From Alphaproteobacteria bacterium (lineage in GTDB: Bacteria; Pseudomonadota; Alphaproteobacteria; SHVW01), in contig SHVW01000015.1 of the NCBI GenBank assembly GCA_009694085.1, forward strand, positions 1 to 37,751: a stretch of 37,751 bases of DNA, read 5' to 3'. The position numbers were made by a program, and so were the translations under genes. Of this stretch, positions 9,006 to 17,281 are shown piece by piece; position 1 is the first letter of the stretch; every line of letters starts with the position of its first letter. Below the pieces are notes generated by a model. It was not told where the DNA came from. It made no database searches and saw only the letters and a program-made list of their open reading frames with translations.

Positions 9006-10130
9006 ATGGACCCGATCCTCATCGCCATCGTTGCGGTTGCCCTACTCGCGCTGGGTTGCGCGGTTGTGGCGCTGCGCCGCGGCGGCGATAGCGGGTTGGC
9101 CCAGTCCGCGCGCCTGCTCGCCCAAGGCCAGGCGCAGCTTGAGGGCCGGTTGAAGCAGATGGCGGAGGCCGGGGCGGCGGCCCAATCGCAGCTTGCCGAG
9201 CAGATGCAGGCCCAGGAACGCCAATTGGCCCAAGCGGTCGATGTCCGGCTCGCCGAAGTCAGCCGCAAGCTGGTGGAGGGGCTGGAGAAGACCGGGACCC
9301 AAACGACCACCTCGCTCGACGGCATCAAGCAGCGCCTGGCGGTGATCGACGCGGCGCAGAAAAACATCGCCGAACTGTCCCAGCGCATGGTGGCGCTCCA
9401 GGACATTCTCAGCAACAAACAGGCGCGCGGCGCCTTCGGCGAATTGCAGCTTGAGGATCTGGTGCGCGACGCGCTGCCGCCCCAGGTCTATGAATTCCAG
9501 GCGGCCATCGGCGCCAACCGGCGGGTCGATTGCCTGCTGCGCCTGCCCAATCCGCCCGGTTCAATTGCGATCGACGCCAAGTTTCCGTTGGAAAGCTATC
9601 GCGCGCTGATGCAGGCGACGGACGATGCCGGCCGGCTGGTGGCGCGGCGCGCGCTCGCCGTCGCCATGACCAAGCATGTCGTGGATATCGCCGAGCGCTA
9701 CATCGTGCCGGGCGAGACGGCGGAATCGGCGTTGATGTTTTTGCCGAGCGAGGCGGTCTATGCCGAGTTGCACGCCAATCTGATCGATGTGGTCGAGCTA
9801 TCGCGGCGGCGGCGGGTGTGGATCGTGTCGCCCACAACCATGATGGCGACGCTCACCACCATCCGCGCCGTGCTCAAGGATTCTCAGATGCGCGAGCAGG
9901 CCCATGTGATCCAGAGCGAGGTTGTCAAGCTGCTGACCGACGTCAAGCGCCTGGATAGCCGGGTCGAAAGCCTGCAAACCCATTTCGACCAGGCCGGCCG
10001 CGACATCAAGGAGATCCGAATCTCCACCGACAAAGTGACCAAACGCGGCGAGCGCATCGAGGAGCTGGAGTTGGGCGTAGCGGATGCGCCGGCCGCGCTG
10101 ACGCCGACAACGGATCAGGCAGCGCAATGA
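9006..10130 (+). CDS. rmuC: RmuC family DNA recombination protein
   Basis: RmuC proteins are predicted nuclease-fold proteins that limit rearrangements at inverted repeats. This one is 374 residues from the ATG at 9006. It has one N-terminal membrane segment (ILIAIVAVALLALGCAVVAL), a long Gln/Ala/Leu-rich coiled coil to about residue 130, and then the conserved catalytic-like core (GAFGELQLEDLV, IAIDAKFPLESY, ALMFLPSEAVYAEL, VWIVSPTTMMATL). The D-A-K in IAIDAKFPLE is the PD-(D/E)XK-like motif. A TTG three codons upstream (8997) would add only three residues; neither start has a strong ribosome site. Its stop overlaps the ATG of hyfB by 4 bases, which places it at the head of the hydrogenase-4-like operon. 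Confidence 0.9.
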   Translation: MDPILIAIVAVALLALGCAVVALRRGGDSGLAQSARLLAQGQAQLEGRLKQMAEAGAAAQSQLAEQMQAQERQLAQAVDVRLAEVSRKLVEGLEKTGTQTTTSLDGIKQRLAVIDAAQKNIAELSQRMVALQDILSNKQARGAFGELQLEDLVRDALPPQVYEFQAAIGANRRVDCLLRLPNPPGSIAIDAKFPLESYRALMQATDDAGRLVARRALAVAMTKHVVDIAERYIVPGETAESALMFLPSEAVYAELHANLIDVVELSRRRRVWIVSPTTMMATLTTIRAVLKDSQMREQAHVIQSEVVKLLTDVKRLDSRVESLQTHFDQAGRDIKEIRISTDKVTKRGERIEELELGVADAPAALTPTTDQAAQ

Positions 10131-12136
10131 CCGCCGATCTGCTGGTCGCGGCCGCCGCCCTGCTGGTGTTGGGGTTTGCGGGCGCGCTCTGGCCGAGACC
10201 GGATGGCGCGCAAATCGTTGTCTATGGCGGCAGCGCCATCGCAGCGGCTGCGCTGGCCGGGCAAGCGCTGTTGGCACTCCTCGGCGGCGGCGCGGCGACG
10301 CCCGTGCTGACCTTGCCGCTCGGCCTACCCTGGGTCCAAGCCCATTTCCGCCTGGATGCGCTATCGCTGTTCTTCGTTCTGCTGCTGAACCTGGCGGCGG
10401 CGCTGGTCAGTCTCTATGCGCTCGGCTACGGCCGGCACGAGGAAGCGCCGCACCGCGTCCTGCCTTTCTATCCGGTCTATCTCGCCGCCATGAATCTGGT
10501 GCTGGCCGCGGCCGATGCGTTCAGCTTCCTGGTGAGCTGGGAGTGCATGTCGGTCGCCTCCTGGCTGCTGGTGCTGGCCCAGCATCGCGAGGCGGCGAAC
10601 CGCCACGCCGCGTTCGTCTATCTGGCGATGGCCGGCTTCGGCACCATGGCCCTGTTGTTCGCCTTCGGCCTACTTGCCGGCGCCCAGGGCGATTACAGCT
10701 TCGCCGGCATGCGCACACACGACCTGACGCCTGTTCTGGCCGGCGCGGCGATCGTGCTGGCGCTGATCGGCGCGGGCTCGAAGGCCGGGCTGGTGCCGCT
10801 CCATGTCTGGTTGCCGCTCGCCCACCCGGCGGCACCCAGCCATGTCTCCGCCCTCATGTCAGGCGTCATGACCAAGGTGGCGATCTATGGGCTCGTGCGC
10901 ATCGTCTTCGACCTGGCCGGGCCGCCCCAGTGGTGGTGGGGTGCGCTCATCATGACCGTGGGCGCCGTGACCGCCGTGCTCGGCATCCTGCACGCGCTGC
11001 TGGAGCGCGATATCAAGACCCTGCTGGCCTATTCGACGATCAAGAATGTCGGCGTCATCGCTATCGGTCTCGGCTTGGCGCTCGTCTTCCGCGCCAGCGG
11101 CATCGGCGATTTTGCCGCCCTGCCCTTTATCGCCGCGCTGTTCCACGCGCTGAACCACAGCCTGTTCAAGAGCCTGCTGTTCTGCGCCGCCGGTGCGGTC
11201 GCGCATGCGACGGGCACGCGCGATATCGAGCGGCTGGGCGGATTGATCCACCGCATGCCGCGGACCGCGTTCGTCGCGCTGGTCGGCTGCTTCGCCATCG
11301 CGGGCCTGCCCCCGCTCAACGGTTTCGTCTCGGAATGGCTGATGTTGCAATCGGTCTTCACCAGCCCCAGCCTGCCTCAGCCCCTGCTCAAGCTGATCGT
11401 GCCAGTTGCCGGCGTCATGCTGGTGTTGGCGGCGGCGCTGGCGGCGGCCTGCTTCGTGCGGCTCTACGGCATCGTCTTCCTTGGCCGGCCGCGCAGCCCC
11501 GATGCGGCGGCGGCAGGCGAGACCGACGCCGTCATGATCTGGTCGATGGCTGCGTTCGCCGCGCTATGCCTTGTCTGTGGCGCCTTGCCGGCGCCGGCGA
11601 TCGGGCTGATCGAACCGGCTGCCCGCGCCATGGTCGGCGCCGGGTTGCCCGATGGCGGTGCGGGTTGGCTCTATCTGGCGCCGGTCGCCGGCAAGCCCAG
11701 CTCCTATAGCGGCGCGGTCGTTCTGCTCGCCATGATCGGCTTCGGCCTCGCCGTGGCGTTGTTGGTGCACCGGCTGGGTTGGCGCAGCCTGCGCCGGGCG
11801 CCGCCTTGGGATTGCGGCTTCCCCAGCACCGATCCGACGACGCAATATAGCGGCTCCAGCTTCGCTCAGCCGCTCCGTCGCGTCTTCGGTACTGTCGCCT
11901 TTCGCGCGGCCGAGACCGTCGATATGCCCGACCCCGGCGAGACCCGGCCGGCGCGCTTCGCGCTCAGCCTGTGGGATCCGGCCTGGCGCTTCGTGTTCAA
12001 CCCGTGCGCGCGTTTCGTCGTCTGGGCCGCCGAGCATCTCAACGCGCTCCAGTTCATGACCATCCGGCGCCACCTGTCCTTCATGTTTGCCACGCTGATC
12101 GCCTTGCTGCTGGCCGTGGCGGCGGTGGCGCGATGA
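10127..12136 (+). CDS. hyfB: Hydrogenase-4-type antiporter-like membrane subunit B
   Basis: A 669-residue polytopic membrane protein of the Mrp/NuoL/HyfB antiporter family, one of two ion-pumping subunits encoded here. The conserved pumping residues are visible: the Glu in SFLVSWECMSVASW, the Lys in GAGSKAGLVPLHVWLP, the HPAAPSHVSALMSGVMTK segment and the Lys in LLAYSTIKNVG. The C-terminal stretch WDCGFPSTDPTTQYSGSSFA is characteristic of HyfB and separates it from NuoL. By analogy with complex I and formate hydrogenlyase it would carry protons or Na+ across the cytoplasmic membrane as electrons pass through the peripheral arm. It overlaps rmuC upstream and hyfC downstream by ATGA, indicating translational coupling. 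Confidence 0.93.
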   Translation: MTADLLVAAAALLVLGFAGALWPRPDGAQIVVYGGSAIAAAALAGQALLALLGGGAATPVLTLPLGLPWVQAHFRLDALSLFFVLLLNLAAALVSLYALGYGRHEEAPHRVLPFYPVYLAAMNLVLAAADAFSFLVSWECMSVASWLLVLAQHREAANRHAAFVYLAMAGFGTMALLFAFGLLAGAQGDYSFAGMRTHDLTPVLAGAAIVLALIGAGSKAGLVPLHVWLPLAHPAAPSHVSALMSGVMTKVAIYGLVRIVFDLAGPPQWWWGALIMTVGAVTAVLGILHALLERDIKTLLAYSTIKNVGVIAIGLGLALVFRASGIGDFAALPFIAALFHALNHSLFKSLLFCAAGAVAHATGTRDIERLGGLIHRMPRTAFVALVGCFAIAGLPPLNGFVSEWLMLQSVFTSPSLPQPLLKLIVPVAGVMLVLAAALAAACFVRLYGIVFLGRPRSPDAAAAGETDAVMIWSMAAFAALCLVCGALPAPAIGLIEPAARAMVGAGLPDGGAGWLYLAPVAGKPSSYSGAVVLLAMIGFGLAVALLVHRLGWRSLRRAPPWDCGFPSTDPTTQYSGSSFAQPLRRVFGTVAFRAAETVDMPDPGETRPARFALSLWDPAWRFVFNPCARFVVWAAEHLNALQFMTIRRHLSFMFATLIALLLAVAAVAR

Positions 12137-13080
12137 ATGCCGTGGCAACGCAACTCGCCCAAATCGCGCTGGTGTTGGCGCTGGCCCCGCTGCTCACGGG
12201 CTTCGTGCGCGTGGTCAAGGCGCGGCTGGTTGGCCGGCGCGGCCCGCCGCTGTTCCAACCCTATCGCGACCTCGCCCGCCTGTTGCGCAAGGAGGCGGTG
12301 CTGGCGCCCAACGCGTCCTGGCTGTTCCGCGCCGCACCCTATCTGGTGTTCGCGTTGACCTGGCTCACCGCCGCGCTGGTGCCGGGCGCGACCGCGATGC
12401 TGGCGCTCGGGCCGACCGCCGATCTGATCGCGCTGATCGCCATCCTGGCGAGCGCGCGCTTCTTGTTGGCGCTTGCCGGCATGGATGTGGGCACGGCCTT
12501 CGGCGGCATCGGGTCGAGCCGCGAAGTGATGTTTGCGGCCATCGCCGAGCCGGCCATGTTGATGGTGACGTTCACGGTGGCGTTGGTGGCGGGTTCGACC
12601 GCCTTGCCCGAGATCGCGCGCTTCGTGATCGGCGGCGGCGTCGGGCTGGAGGTGTCGCTGGCGTTGGCGCTCATCGCGCTCGTCATGGTGGCGGTCGCGG
12701 AGAACGGCTGCATCCCCGTGGACAATCCGGCAACCCATCTGGAACTCACCATGGTGCGCGAGGCCATGGTGCTGGAATACTCCGGCCGCCACCTCGCGAT
12801 GATCGAGGCGGCGGCGATGCTGCGTCTTCTGGCGCATGCCGCGTTGATCGCCTGCATCTTCGCGCCCTGGGGTATGGCGCTCTCGGCCGATCCGGCGGCA
12901 TTGATCTGGGGACTGGCGAGCTTCGTCGGCAAGATGGCGGTGGCCGGGGTGGCGTTGGCCGTTTTCGAAACCTCGATTGCCAAGATGCGGGTGTTCCGGG
13001 TGGCTGAATTTTTGGGCGGTGCGCTCATGCTGGCGCTGATCGGCACAGTCGTGCGCCTGATGTCGGAGGGATTGGGATGA
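12133..13080 (+). CDS. hyfC: Hydrogenase-4-type membrane subunit C (NuoH-like)
   Basis: A 315-residue membrane protein of the NuoH/HycD/HyfC family, the subunit that anchors the peripheral arm to the membrane and forms the entry to the ion path. Family landmarks are RRGPPLFQPYRDLARLLRKE near residues 35-54 and IPVDNPATHLELTMVREAM near residues 194-212, followed by LEYSGRHLAMIEAAAMLRL. A longer reading frame begins at 11971, but that part is a shadow of hyfB; the ATG at 12133 overlaps the hyfB stop (ATGA) and begins exactly where the family begins. It overlaps hyfE by 4 bases. The NuoH-type Glu/Asp-rich loop is retained (VDNP, HLELT). Confidence 0.93.
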   Translation: MNAVATQLAQIALVLALAPLLTGFVRVVKARLVGRRGPPLFQPYRDLARLLRKEAVLAPNASWLFRAAPYLVFALTWLTAALVPGATAMLALGPTADLIALIAILASARFLLALAGMDVGTAFGGIGSSREVMFAAIAEPAMLMVTFTVALVAGSTALPEIARFVIGGGVGLEVSLALALIALVMVAVAENGCIPVDNPATHLELTMVREAMVLEYSGRHLAMIEAAAMLRLLAHAALIACIFAPWGMALSADPAALIWGLASFVGKMAVAGVALAVFETSIAKMRVFRVAEFLGGALMLALIGTVVRLMSEGLG

Positions 13081-13754
13081 GCGCCTCGTTGCTCAACCAG
13101 ATTGAATACTCCGCCTCGCATTTGTTTGCGGCGCTAGTGTTGCTTGGCAGCTTCGCGTTGATCTATCAGCGCCGCATGGTCGGCATGTTCAACGCCTTCG
13201 CTTTTCAGGCAACCGCGCTCGCTGCGGCGGCGGCGTGGGAGGCCTATGTTCAGGCGGCACCCCATCTCTATGTCACCGCGGGCCTGACCTTCGTGCTCAA
13301 GGCCGTTGTCATTCCGCTGGCACTGCGCCGGATCGTGCGTAAGCTCGACATTCACCGCTCGATCGAGGTGGTGATCGGCATCGGCCCGACCATGCTGGCC
13401 GGCATCGCGCTGGTGGTGCTGGCGACGCTGCTGGTTTTGCCGGTGATGCCCGGCGTTGCCGCCATCGCTCGCGAGGAGCTGGCGCTGGCGTTGGCGGTGC
13501 TGCTGATCGGGCTTTTGATCATGATCACCCGGCGCAACGCGACCAGCCTGGTCATCGGTTTCATGTCGATGGAAAACGGGCTGATCCTGGGCGTAGTTGG
13601 CGTCGCCGGCATGCCGCTGGTGGTGGAGGTGAGCATCGCCTTAGCTGTGCTCGTCGCCTTCATCATCTTCGGCCTGTTCTTAATCCGCATCCGCGAGCGC
13701 TTCGATAGCCTCGACGCGCACTATCTCGAAAGCTTTCGAGGCGAGCGGCGATGA
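13077..13754 (+). CDS. hyfE: Hydrogenase-4-type membrane subunit E (NuoK-like)
   Basis: A 225-residue protein, almost entirely membrane segments, matching HyfE in length. HyfE is a small membrane subunit of the hydrogenase-4 group with a NuoK-like half. Recognisable landmarks are YVTAGLTFVLKAVVIPLALR, HRSIEVVIGIGPTMLAG and the C-terminal GFMSMENGLILGVVGVAGMP, in which the Met-Glu-Asn carries the buried Glu typical of NuoK-like proteins. The last residues form a charged tail (RIRERFDSLDAHYLESF). It is coupled by ATGA overlaps both to hyfC upstream and to hyfF downstream. No hyfD gene lies in the cluster, so HyfF is the only other NuoLMN-type subunit besides HyfB. Confidence 0.9.
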   Translation: MSASLLNQIEYSASHLFAALVLLGSFALIYQRRMVGMFNAFAFQATALAAAAAWEAYVQAAPHLYVTAGLTFVLKAVVIPLALRRIVRKLDIHRSIEVVIGIGPTMLAGIALVVLATLLVLPVMPGVAAIAREELALALAVLLIGLLIMITRRNATSLVIGFMSMENGLILGVVGVAGMPLVVEVSIALAVLVAFIIFGLFLIRIRERFDSLDAHYLESFRGERR

Positions 13755-15211
13755 TCGCGATCCCAACCGATCCGATCGCCGTCATTCTAGGCCTGCCGCT
13801 GATTGCGGCCGCGGCACTTGCGACGATGCCGTCCCATCGCATGTCGAGCCGGGTCAACGTGCTGGCCGCCTTCGCCACGCTGATGGCCTGCCTGCAATTG
13901 TTCTGGCATCGCCCGGAGCCGACCGATCTCCTTTTCATCGACGACTTCAACGTCTATCTCGTCATGCTCACCGCTTTCGTCGGCTTTACCTCCAGCATCT
14001 TCAGCGCCGGCTATATCGCGCACGAGGTCGAGATCGGCCGCCTAGCGCCGCTCTATCTGCGGTTCTATTCCGCCATGTTTCAGCTCCTCCAATTCTCCAT
14101 GTTGCTGGCGCTAGTCGCCAATAATCTGGGCGTGTTATGGGTGGCGGTCGAGGCGGCGACGCTCACCACCGTGGTCATGGTCAGTCTCTACCGCACGCGC
14201 GAGGCGATCGAGGCGGCGTGGAAATATTTCATCCTGGCCAGCGTCGGCATCTCGCTAGCGTTATTCGGCACTATCCTGATCTATCTTGCCGCCCAGCCCG
14301 CAATCGGCCCCGGTATCGCCGCCATGGCGTGGACGGAGATCATGCCGCGCGCCAATCAGATGGCGCCCGAACTGCTCAACCTCGCCTTCGTCTTCCTGCT
14401 CGTCGGCTACGGCACCAAGGTCGGGCTGTTCCCGCTCCACGCCTGGCTGCCCGATGCCCATTCGGAGGGCCCGACGCCGATCTCCGCAGTGCTCTCGGGC
14501 CTGCTGCTCAACGTGGCGCTCTACGCGGTCGTGCGCTTCAAGATGTTGCTGGCGGCCAATGGCGAGGCGCTGTCGCCGGGGCCGCTGATGATCGCGGTGG
14601 GCTTGGCCTCGTTGATCTTCGCCGCGGTCATGCTGTACCGCCGGCGCGATATCAAGCGCATGTTCGCCTATAGCTCGATCGAGCATATGGGCATCGCCAC
14701 CTTCGCCTTCGGCATGGGCGGTCCGCTGGCCAATTTCGCCGGGTTGCTTCACATGGGGATGCACAGCCTTACCAAATCGGCGATCTTCTTCACCGTCGGC
14801 CACATCGCCCAGGTCAAGGGAACCCAGCGCATGGACGATATTTCCGGCCTCACGGTCTCCCATCCGTGGCTCGGCTGGACCTTCGTGATCGCCGTGCTGG
14901 CGATCTCCGGCCTGCCGCCCTTCGGCCTGTTTATGAGCGAGTTCCTGCTGGTGACGTCCAGTTTTGCGCGTGCGCCCGCGCTGGCGATCCTGTTGGTGCT
15001 CGGCCTGCTCCTGGGCTTCGCCGCCATGGTCATGCGCGTGCAGTCCCTTGCCTTCGGCACGCCGCAAGGGCCAACCCATGGCGATACGATGCGGCTCAAA
15101 CTGTCGTTGATCCCGATCCTGGTTCATCTGGGCCTGGTGCTGGTGGCCGGACTATGGCTGCCGGCGCCATTGGTCGCCTGGTTCCAGGCGGTCGCGCTGA
15201 TGTTGGGATAG
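13751..15211 (+). CDS. hyfF: Hydrogenase-4-type antiporter-like membrane subunit F
   Basis: A 486-residue membrane protein of the NuoL/M/N and Mrp antiporter superfamily and the second ion-pumping subunit of this operon. The key motifs are the membrane Glu in LWVAVEAATLTTVVMVSLYR, the Lys and loop in GYGTKVGLFPLHAWLPDAHS followed by EGPTPISAVLSGLLLNVALY, and the RDIKRMFAYSSIEHMGI segment. The His in LLHMGMHSLTKSAIFFTVG and the run GLPPFGLFMSEFLL also match HyfF. It overlaps hyfE by 4 bases and is followed after 12 bases by hyfG. Length and motif order are normal, so the membrane arm appears functional. Confidence 0.93.
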   Translation: MIAIPTDPIAVILGLPLIAAAALATMPSHRMSSRVNVLAAFATLMACLQLFWHRPEPTDLLFIDDFNVYLVMLTAFVGFTSSIFSAGYIAHEVEIGRLAPLYLRFYSAMFQLLQFSMLLALVANNLGVLWVAVEAATLTTVVMVSLYRTREAIEAAWKYFILASVGISLALFGTILIYLAAQPAIGPGIAAMAWTEIMPRANQMAPELLNLAFVFLLVGYGTKVGLFPLHAWLPDAHSEGPTPISAVLSGLLLNVALYAVVRFKMLLAANGEALSPGPLMIAVGLASLIFAAVMLYRRRDIKRMFAYSSIEHMGIATFAFGMGGPLANFAGLLHMGMHSLTKSAIFFTVGHIAQVKGTQRMDDISGLTVSHPWLGWTFVIAVLAISGLPPFGLFMSEFLLVTSSFARAPALAILLVLGLLLGFAAMVMRVQSLAFGTPQGPTHGDTMRLKLSLIPILVHLGLVLVAGLWLPAPLVAWFQAVALMLG

Positions 15212-15223
15212 GAGAAGCGCCAC

Positions 15224-16738
15224 GTGACCGACGATCCCGGCCTCCACAAATCACTCGCCGCGCTCGGCCCGGTCGCCGCGCGCCTGCCCTGGCCGCGCTA
15301 TCGGCTGGATCGCGCGGGATGGGCGGGTTTGATCGAGCATCTGGCGCGGGCGGATTGGTCGTTGCTTGGCCTGTGGGGCGAGCAGGCCGCCGTCCACGTC
15401 GCGCTGCGCGATGAGGACGGCGGCGCGATTGCGGTGGCGAGTTTGGATTGCCCGGACCGGCGTTTCCTCAGCCTTGGCGCGGTCAGGCCCGCCGCCATCC
15501 GGCTCGAGCGCGCCGCGCACGATCTGTTCGGGTTGGAGCCGGAGAATGCGGTGGATACCCGCCCCTGGCTCGACCACGGTCGCTGGCGCCGGGATCGCGA
15601 GCCTGCCGCCGCGCCACCCGCGGTCGATGCGTTGAACTACCCGTTTCTGCCGGTCGAGGCGGAGGGGCTGCATCAAATTCCGGTCGGCCCCGTCCATGCC
15701 GGCATCATCGAGCCCGGCCATTTCCGCTTTCATGCCAATGGCGAAACCGTGGTCCGGTTGGAAGCGCGCCTCGGTTATGCCCACAAAGGCGTGGAAGCGC
15801 TGATGCAGGGACGCGGCGTCGACCAGGCGGCCCGGTTGGCCGGGCGGTTGTCGGGCGACAGCACGGTTGCCCACGCGCTCGGCTTCGCCCGCGCGGTCGA
15901 GGCGGCGACCGAAACCTATTTGCCCCGGCGCGCCCATTGGCTGCGCGCGCTGATGGCCGAGTTGGAGCGCATCGCCAATCATCTCGGCGATATCGGCGCC
16001 ATCTGCAACGACGCCTCCTTCACCTTTGCCCATGCCCATTGCGGCGTCATGCGCGAAGCCGTGCTTCGGGTCGCTGGCGTTTGTTTCGGCCATCGCCTGA
16101 TGATGGATGCGGTGATACCCGGCGGCGTCGCCTGCGACCTCCAATCTTCGGGCATAGCCGAGATCGCGGCGCTGATCGAGGAGGTCGGCGGGCGCTTCGA
16201 GGATGTCGTGCGCATCTATGACGGCAAGGCCTCGCTGCTCGACCGCACGATCGGCACCGGCGTCACGTTGAGCGAGCTGGTCCATCGCTTCGGCGCCGGG
16301 GGCTATGTCGGTCGCGCCGCCGGCCGCGGCCTCGATGCCCGGCGCAATCCGGGCTACCCACCCTATGACGATCTCGATTTCGAGGTGCCGGTCATGGCCG
16401 AGGCCGATGTTCACGCCCGGCTATGGATCCGGGTCGAAGAGGTGCGCCAGAGCCTCGCCATCGTTTGGCAAATTCTCGACCATCTGCCCATGGGACCGAT
16501 CGCGGTACCGGTGGCGGCGCGAGCCGGCGAGGGCATGGCGCTGATCGAGGCGTTCCGCGGCGAAGCCCTGTGGTATGTTCGTCTGGACGAGCGCGGGTTG
16601 GTCGCGCGCGCTCATCCGCGCGATGCCTCGTGGTTCCAATGGCCGCTGCTGGAAAGCGCCGTGCTCGGCAACATCGTCGCCGACTTTTCCCTGTGCAACA
16701 AATCGATCAACGGTTCTTATTCCGGCCAAGACCTGTAA
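15224..16738 (+). CDS. hyfG: Hydrogenase-4-type large subunit G lacking the NiFe cysteine ligands
   Basis: A 504-residue fusion of a NuoC-like domain (about residues 1-125; FLSLGAVRPAAIRLERAAHD, LFGLEP) and a NuoD/NiFe-hydrogenase-like domain (about 145-504; GPVHAGIIEPGHFRFH, ARLGYAHKGVEALM). In real NiFe enzymes the N-terminal ligand motif is RxCGxC followed three residues later by His; here the stretch at 208-217 is RLSGDSTVAH, with Ser at both Cys positions. The C-terminal DPCxxC motif is replaced by VADFSLCNKSIN (from about residue 485), leaving one Cys (491). The site therefore cannot hold NiFe, which makes this an Ehr-type or NuoD-like subunit, probably reacting with quinone or another acceptor. 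Start GTG at 15224 with AGGAG 9 bases before it. Confidence 0.9.
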   Translation: MTDDPGLHKSLAALGPVAARLPWPRYRLDRAGWAGLIEHLARADWSLLGLWGEQAAVHVALRDEDGGAIAVASLDCPDRRFLSLGAVRPAAIRLERAAHDLFGLEPENAVDTRPWLDHGRWRRDREPAAAPPAVDALNYPFLPVEAEGLHQIPVGPVHAGIIEPGHFRFHANGETVVRLEARLGYAHKGVEALMQGRGVDQAARLAGRLSGDSTVAHALGFARAVEAATETYLPRRAHWLRALMAELERIANHLGDIGAICNDASFTFAHAHCGVMREAVLRVAGVCFGHRLMMDAVIPGGVACDLQSSGIAEIAALIEEVGGRFEDVVRIYDGKASLLDRTIGTGVTLSELVHRFGAGGYVGRAAGRGLDARRNPGYPPYDDLDFEVPVMAEADVHARLWIRVEEVRQSLAIVWQILDHLPMGPIAVPVAARAGEGMALIEAFRGEALWYVRLDERGLVARAHPRDASWFQWPLLESAVLGNIVADFSLCNKSINGSYSGQDL

Positions 16739-16750
16739 AGCTGAGCCGCC

Positions 16751-17278
16751 ATGTTCAAGCTGATCGCCAAGTCCCTGCTGTCTGGCCCGGTCACGATCTC
16801 GGGCCCGGCCGCCGCCCCGGCGGCGGTGGAGGAGTTGGGCCTGGCGGTCGCACAGCGCGCGCGCCGCCGCCTCGGCCGCAGCCTGGCGATCCGGCAGATC
16901 GATGCGGGCTCGTGCAATGGCTGCGAGCTGGAAATCCACGCGCTCAGCAACCCGGTTTACGATGTCGAGCGTTTCGGCCTCCGCTTCGTTGCCTCGCCGC
17001 GCCACGCCGACGTGTTGCTCGTGACCGGCCCGGTCACGACCAATATGGCGGAAGCGCTGAAGCGAACCTATGACGCGACACCCGAGCCGAAATGGGTGGT
17101 GGCATCGGGCGATTGCGCCTTCGATGCCGGCGTGTTCGCCGGCGGCTATGCCGTGGTCGGCGGCGTTTCGGCCGTGGTTCCCGTCGATCTGCACATCAAG
17201 GGCTGTCCGCCCACGCCGACGGCGCTGCTCGAAGGCCTGATCGCGCTGCTCGATCGAGCCGATGCAAGGGGGCGTTGA
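16751..17278 (+). CDS. hyfI: Hydrogenase-4-type small subunit I (NuoB-like, [4Fe-4S])
   Basis: A 175-residue protein of the NuoB/HycG/HyfI family that holds the terminal iron-sulfur cluster (N2 in complex I). All four ligands are present: C55 and C58 in GSCNGCELE, C122 in SGDCAFD and C152 in IKGCPPTP. The intact cluster contrasts with the lost metal site of HyfG, and suggests that electron transfer to or from the HyfG cavity still happens. The first 40 residues (Ala/Pro/Arg-rich) are variable in the family. It begins 12 bases after hyfG and is the last recognisable subunit of the operon. No HyfA- or HyfH-like ferredoxin subunit is found on either side. Confidence 0.93.
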   Translation: MFKLIAKSLLSGPVTISGPAAAPAAVEELGLAVAQRARRRLGRSLAIRQIDAGSCNGCELEIHALSNPVYDVERFGLRFVASPRHADVLLVTGPVTTNMAEALKRTYDATPEPKWVVASGDCAFDAGVFAGGYAVVGGVSAVVPVDLHIKGCPPTPTALLEGLIALLDRADARGR

Positions 17279-17281
17279 GCC

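Noticed and set aside
15251-16414. 387-codon open frame on the minus strand
   Set aside because: It is antisense to hyfG, and the coding case for hyfG (conserved domains, coupling to neighbours) is strong.
10127-17278. Calling the operon a true hydrogenase-4 or formate hydrogenlyase
   Set aside because: The large subunit lacks the NiFe Cys ligands, and no formate dehydrogenase or maturation gene is present.
9006-17278. Complex I (nuo) operon
   Set aside because: The gene set has HyfB/HyfE/HyfF types and a NuoC-NuoD fusion without NuoA, E, F, G, I, J or N, so it is not complex I.
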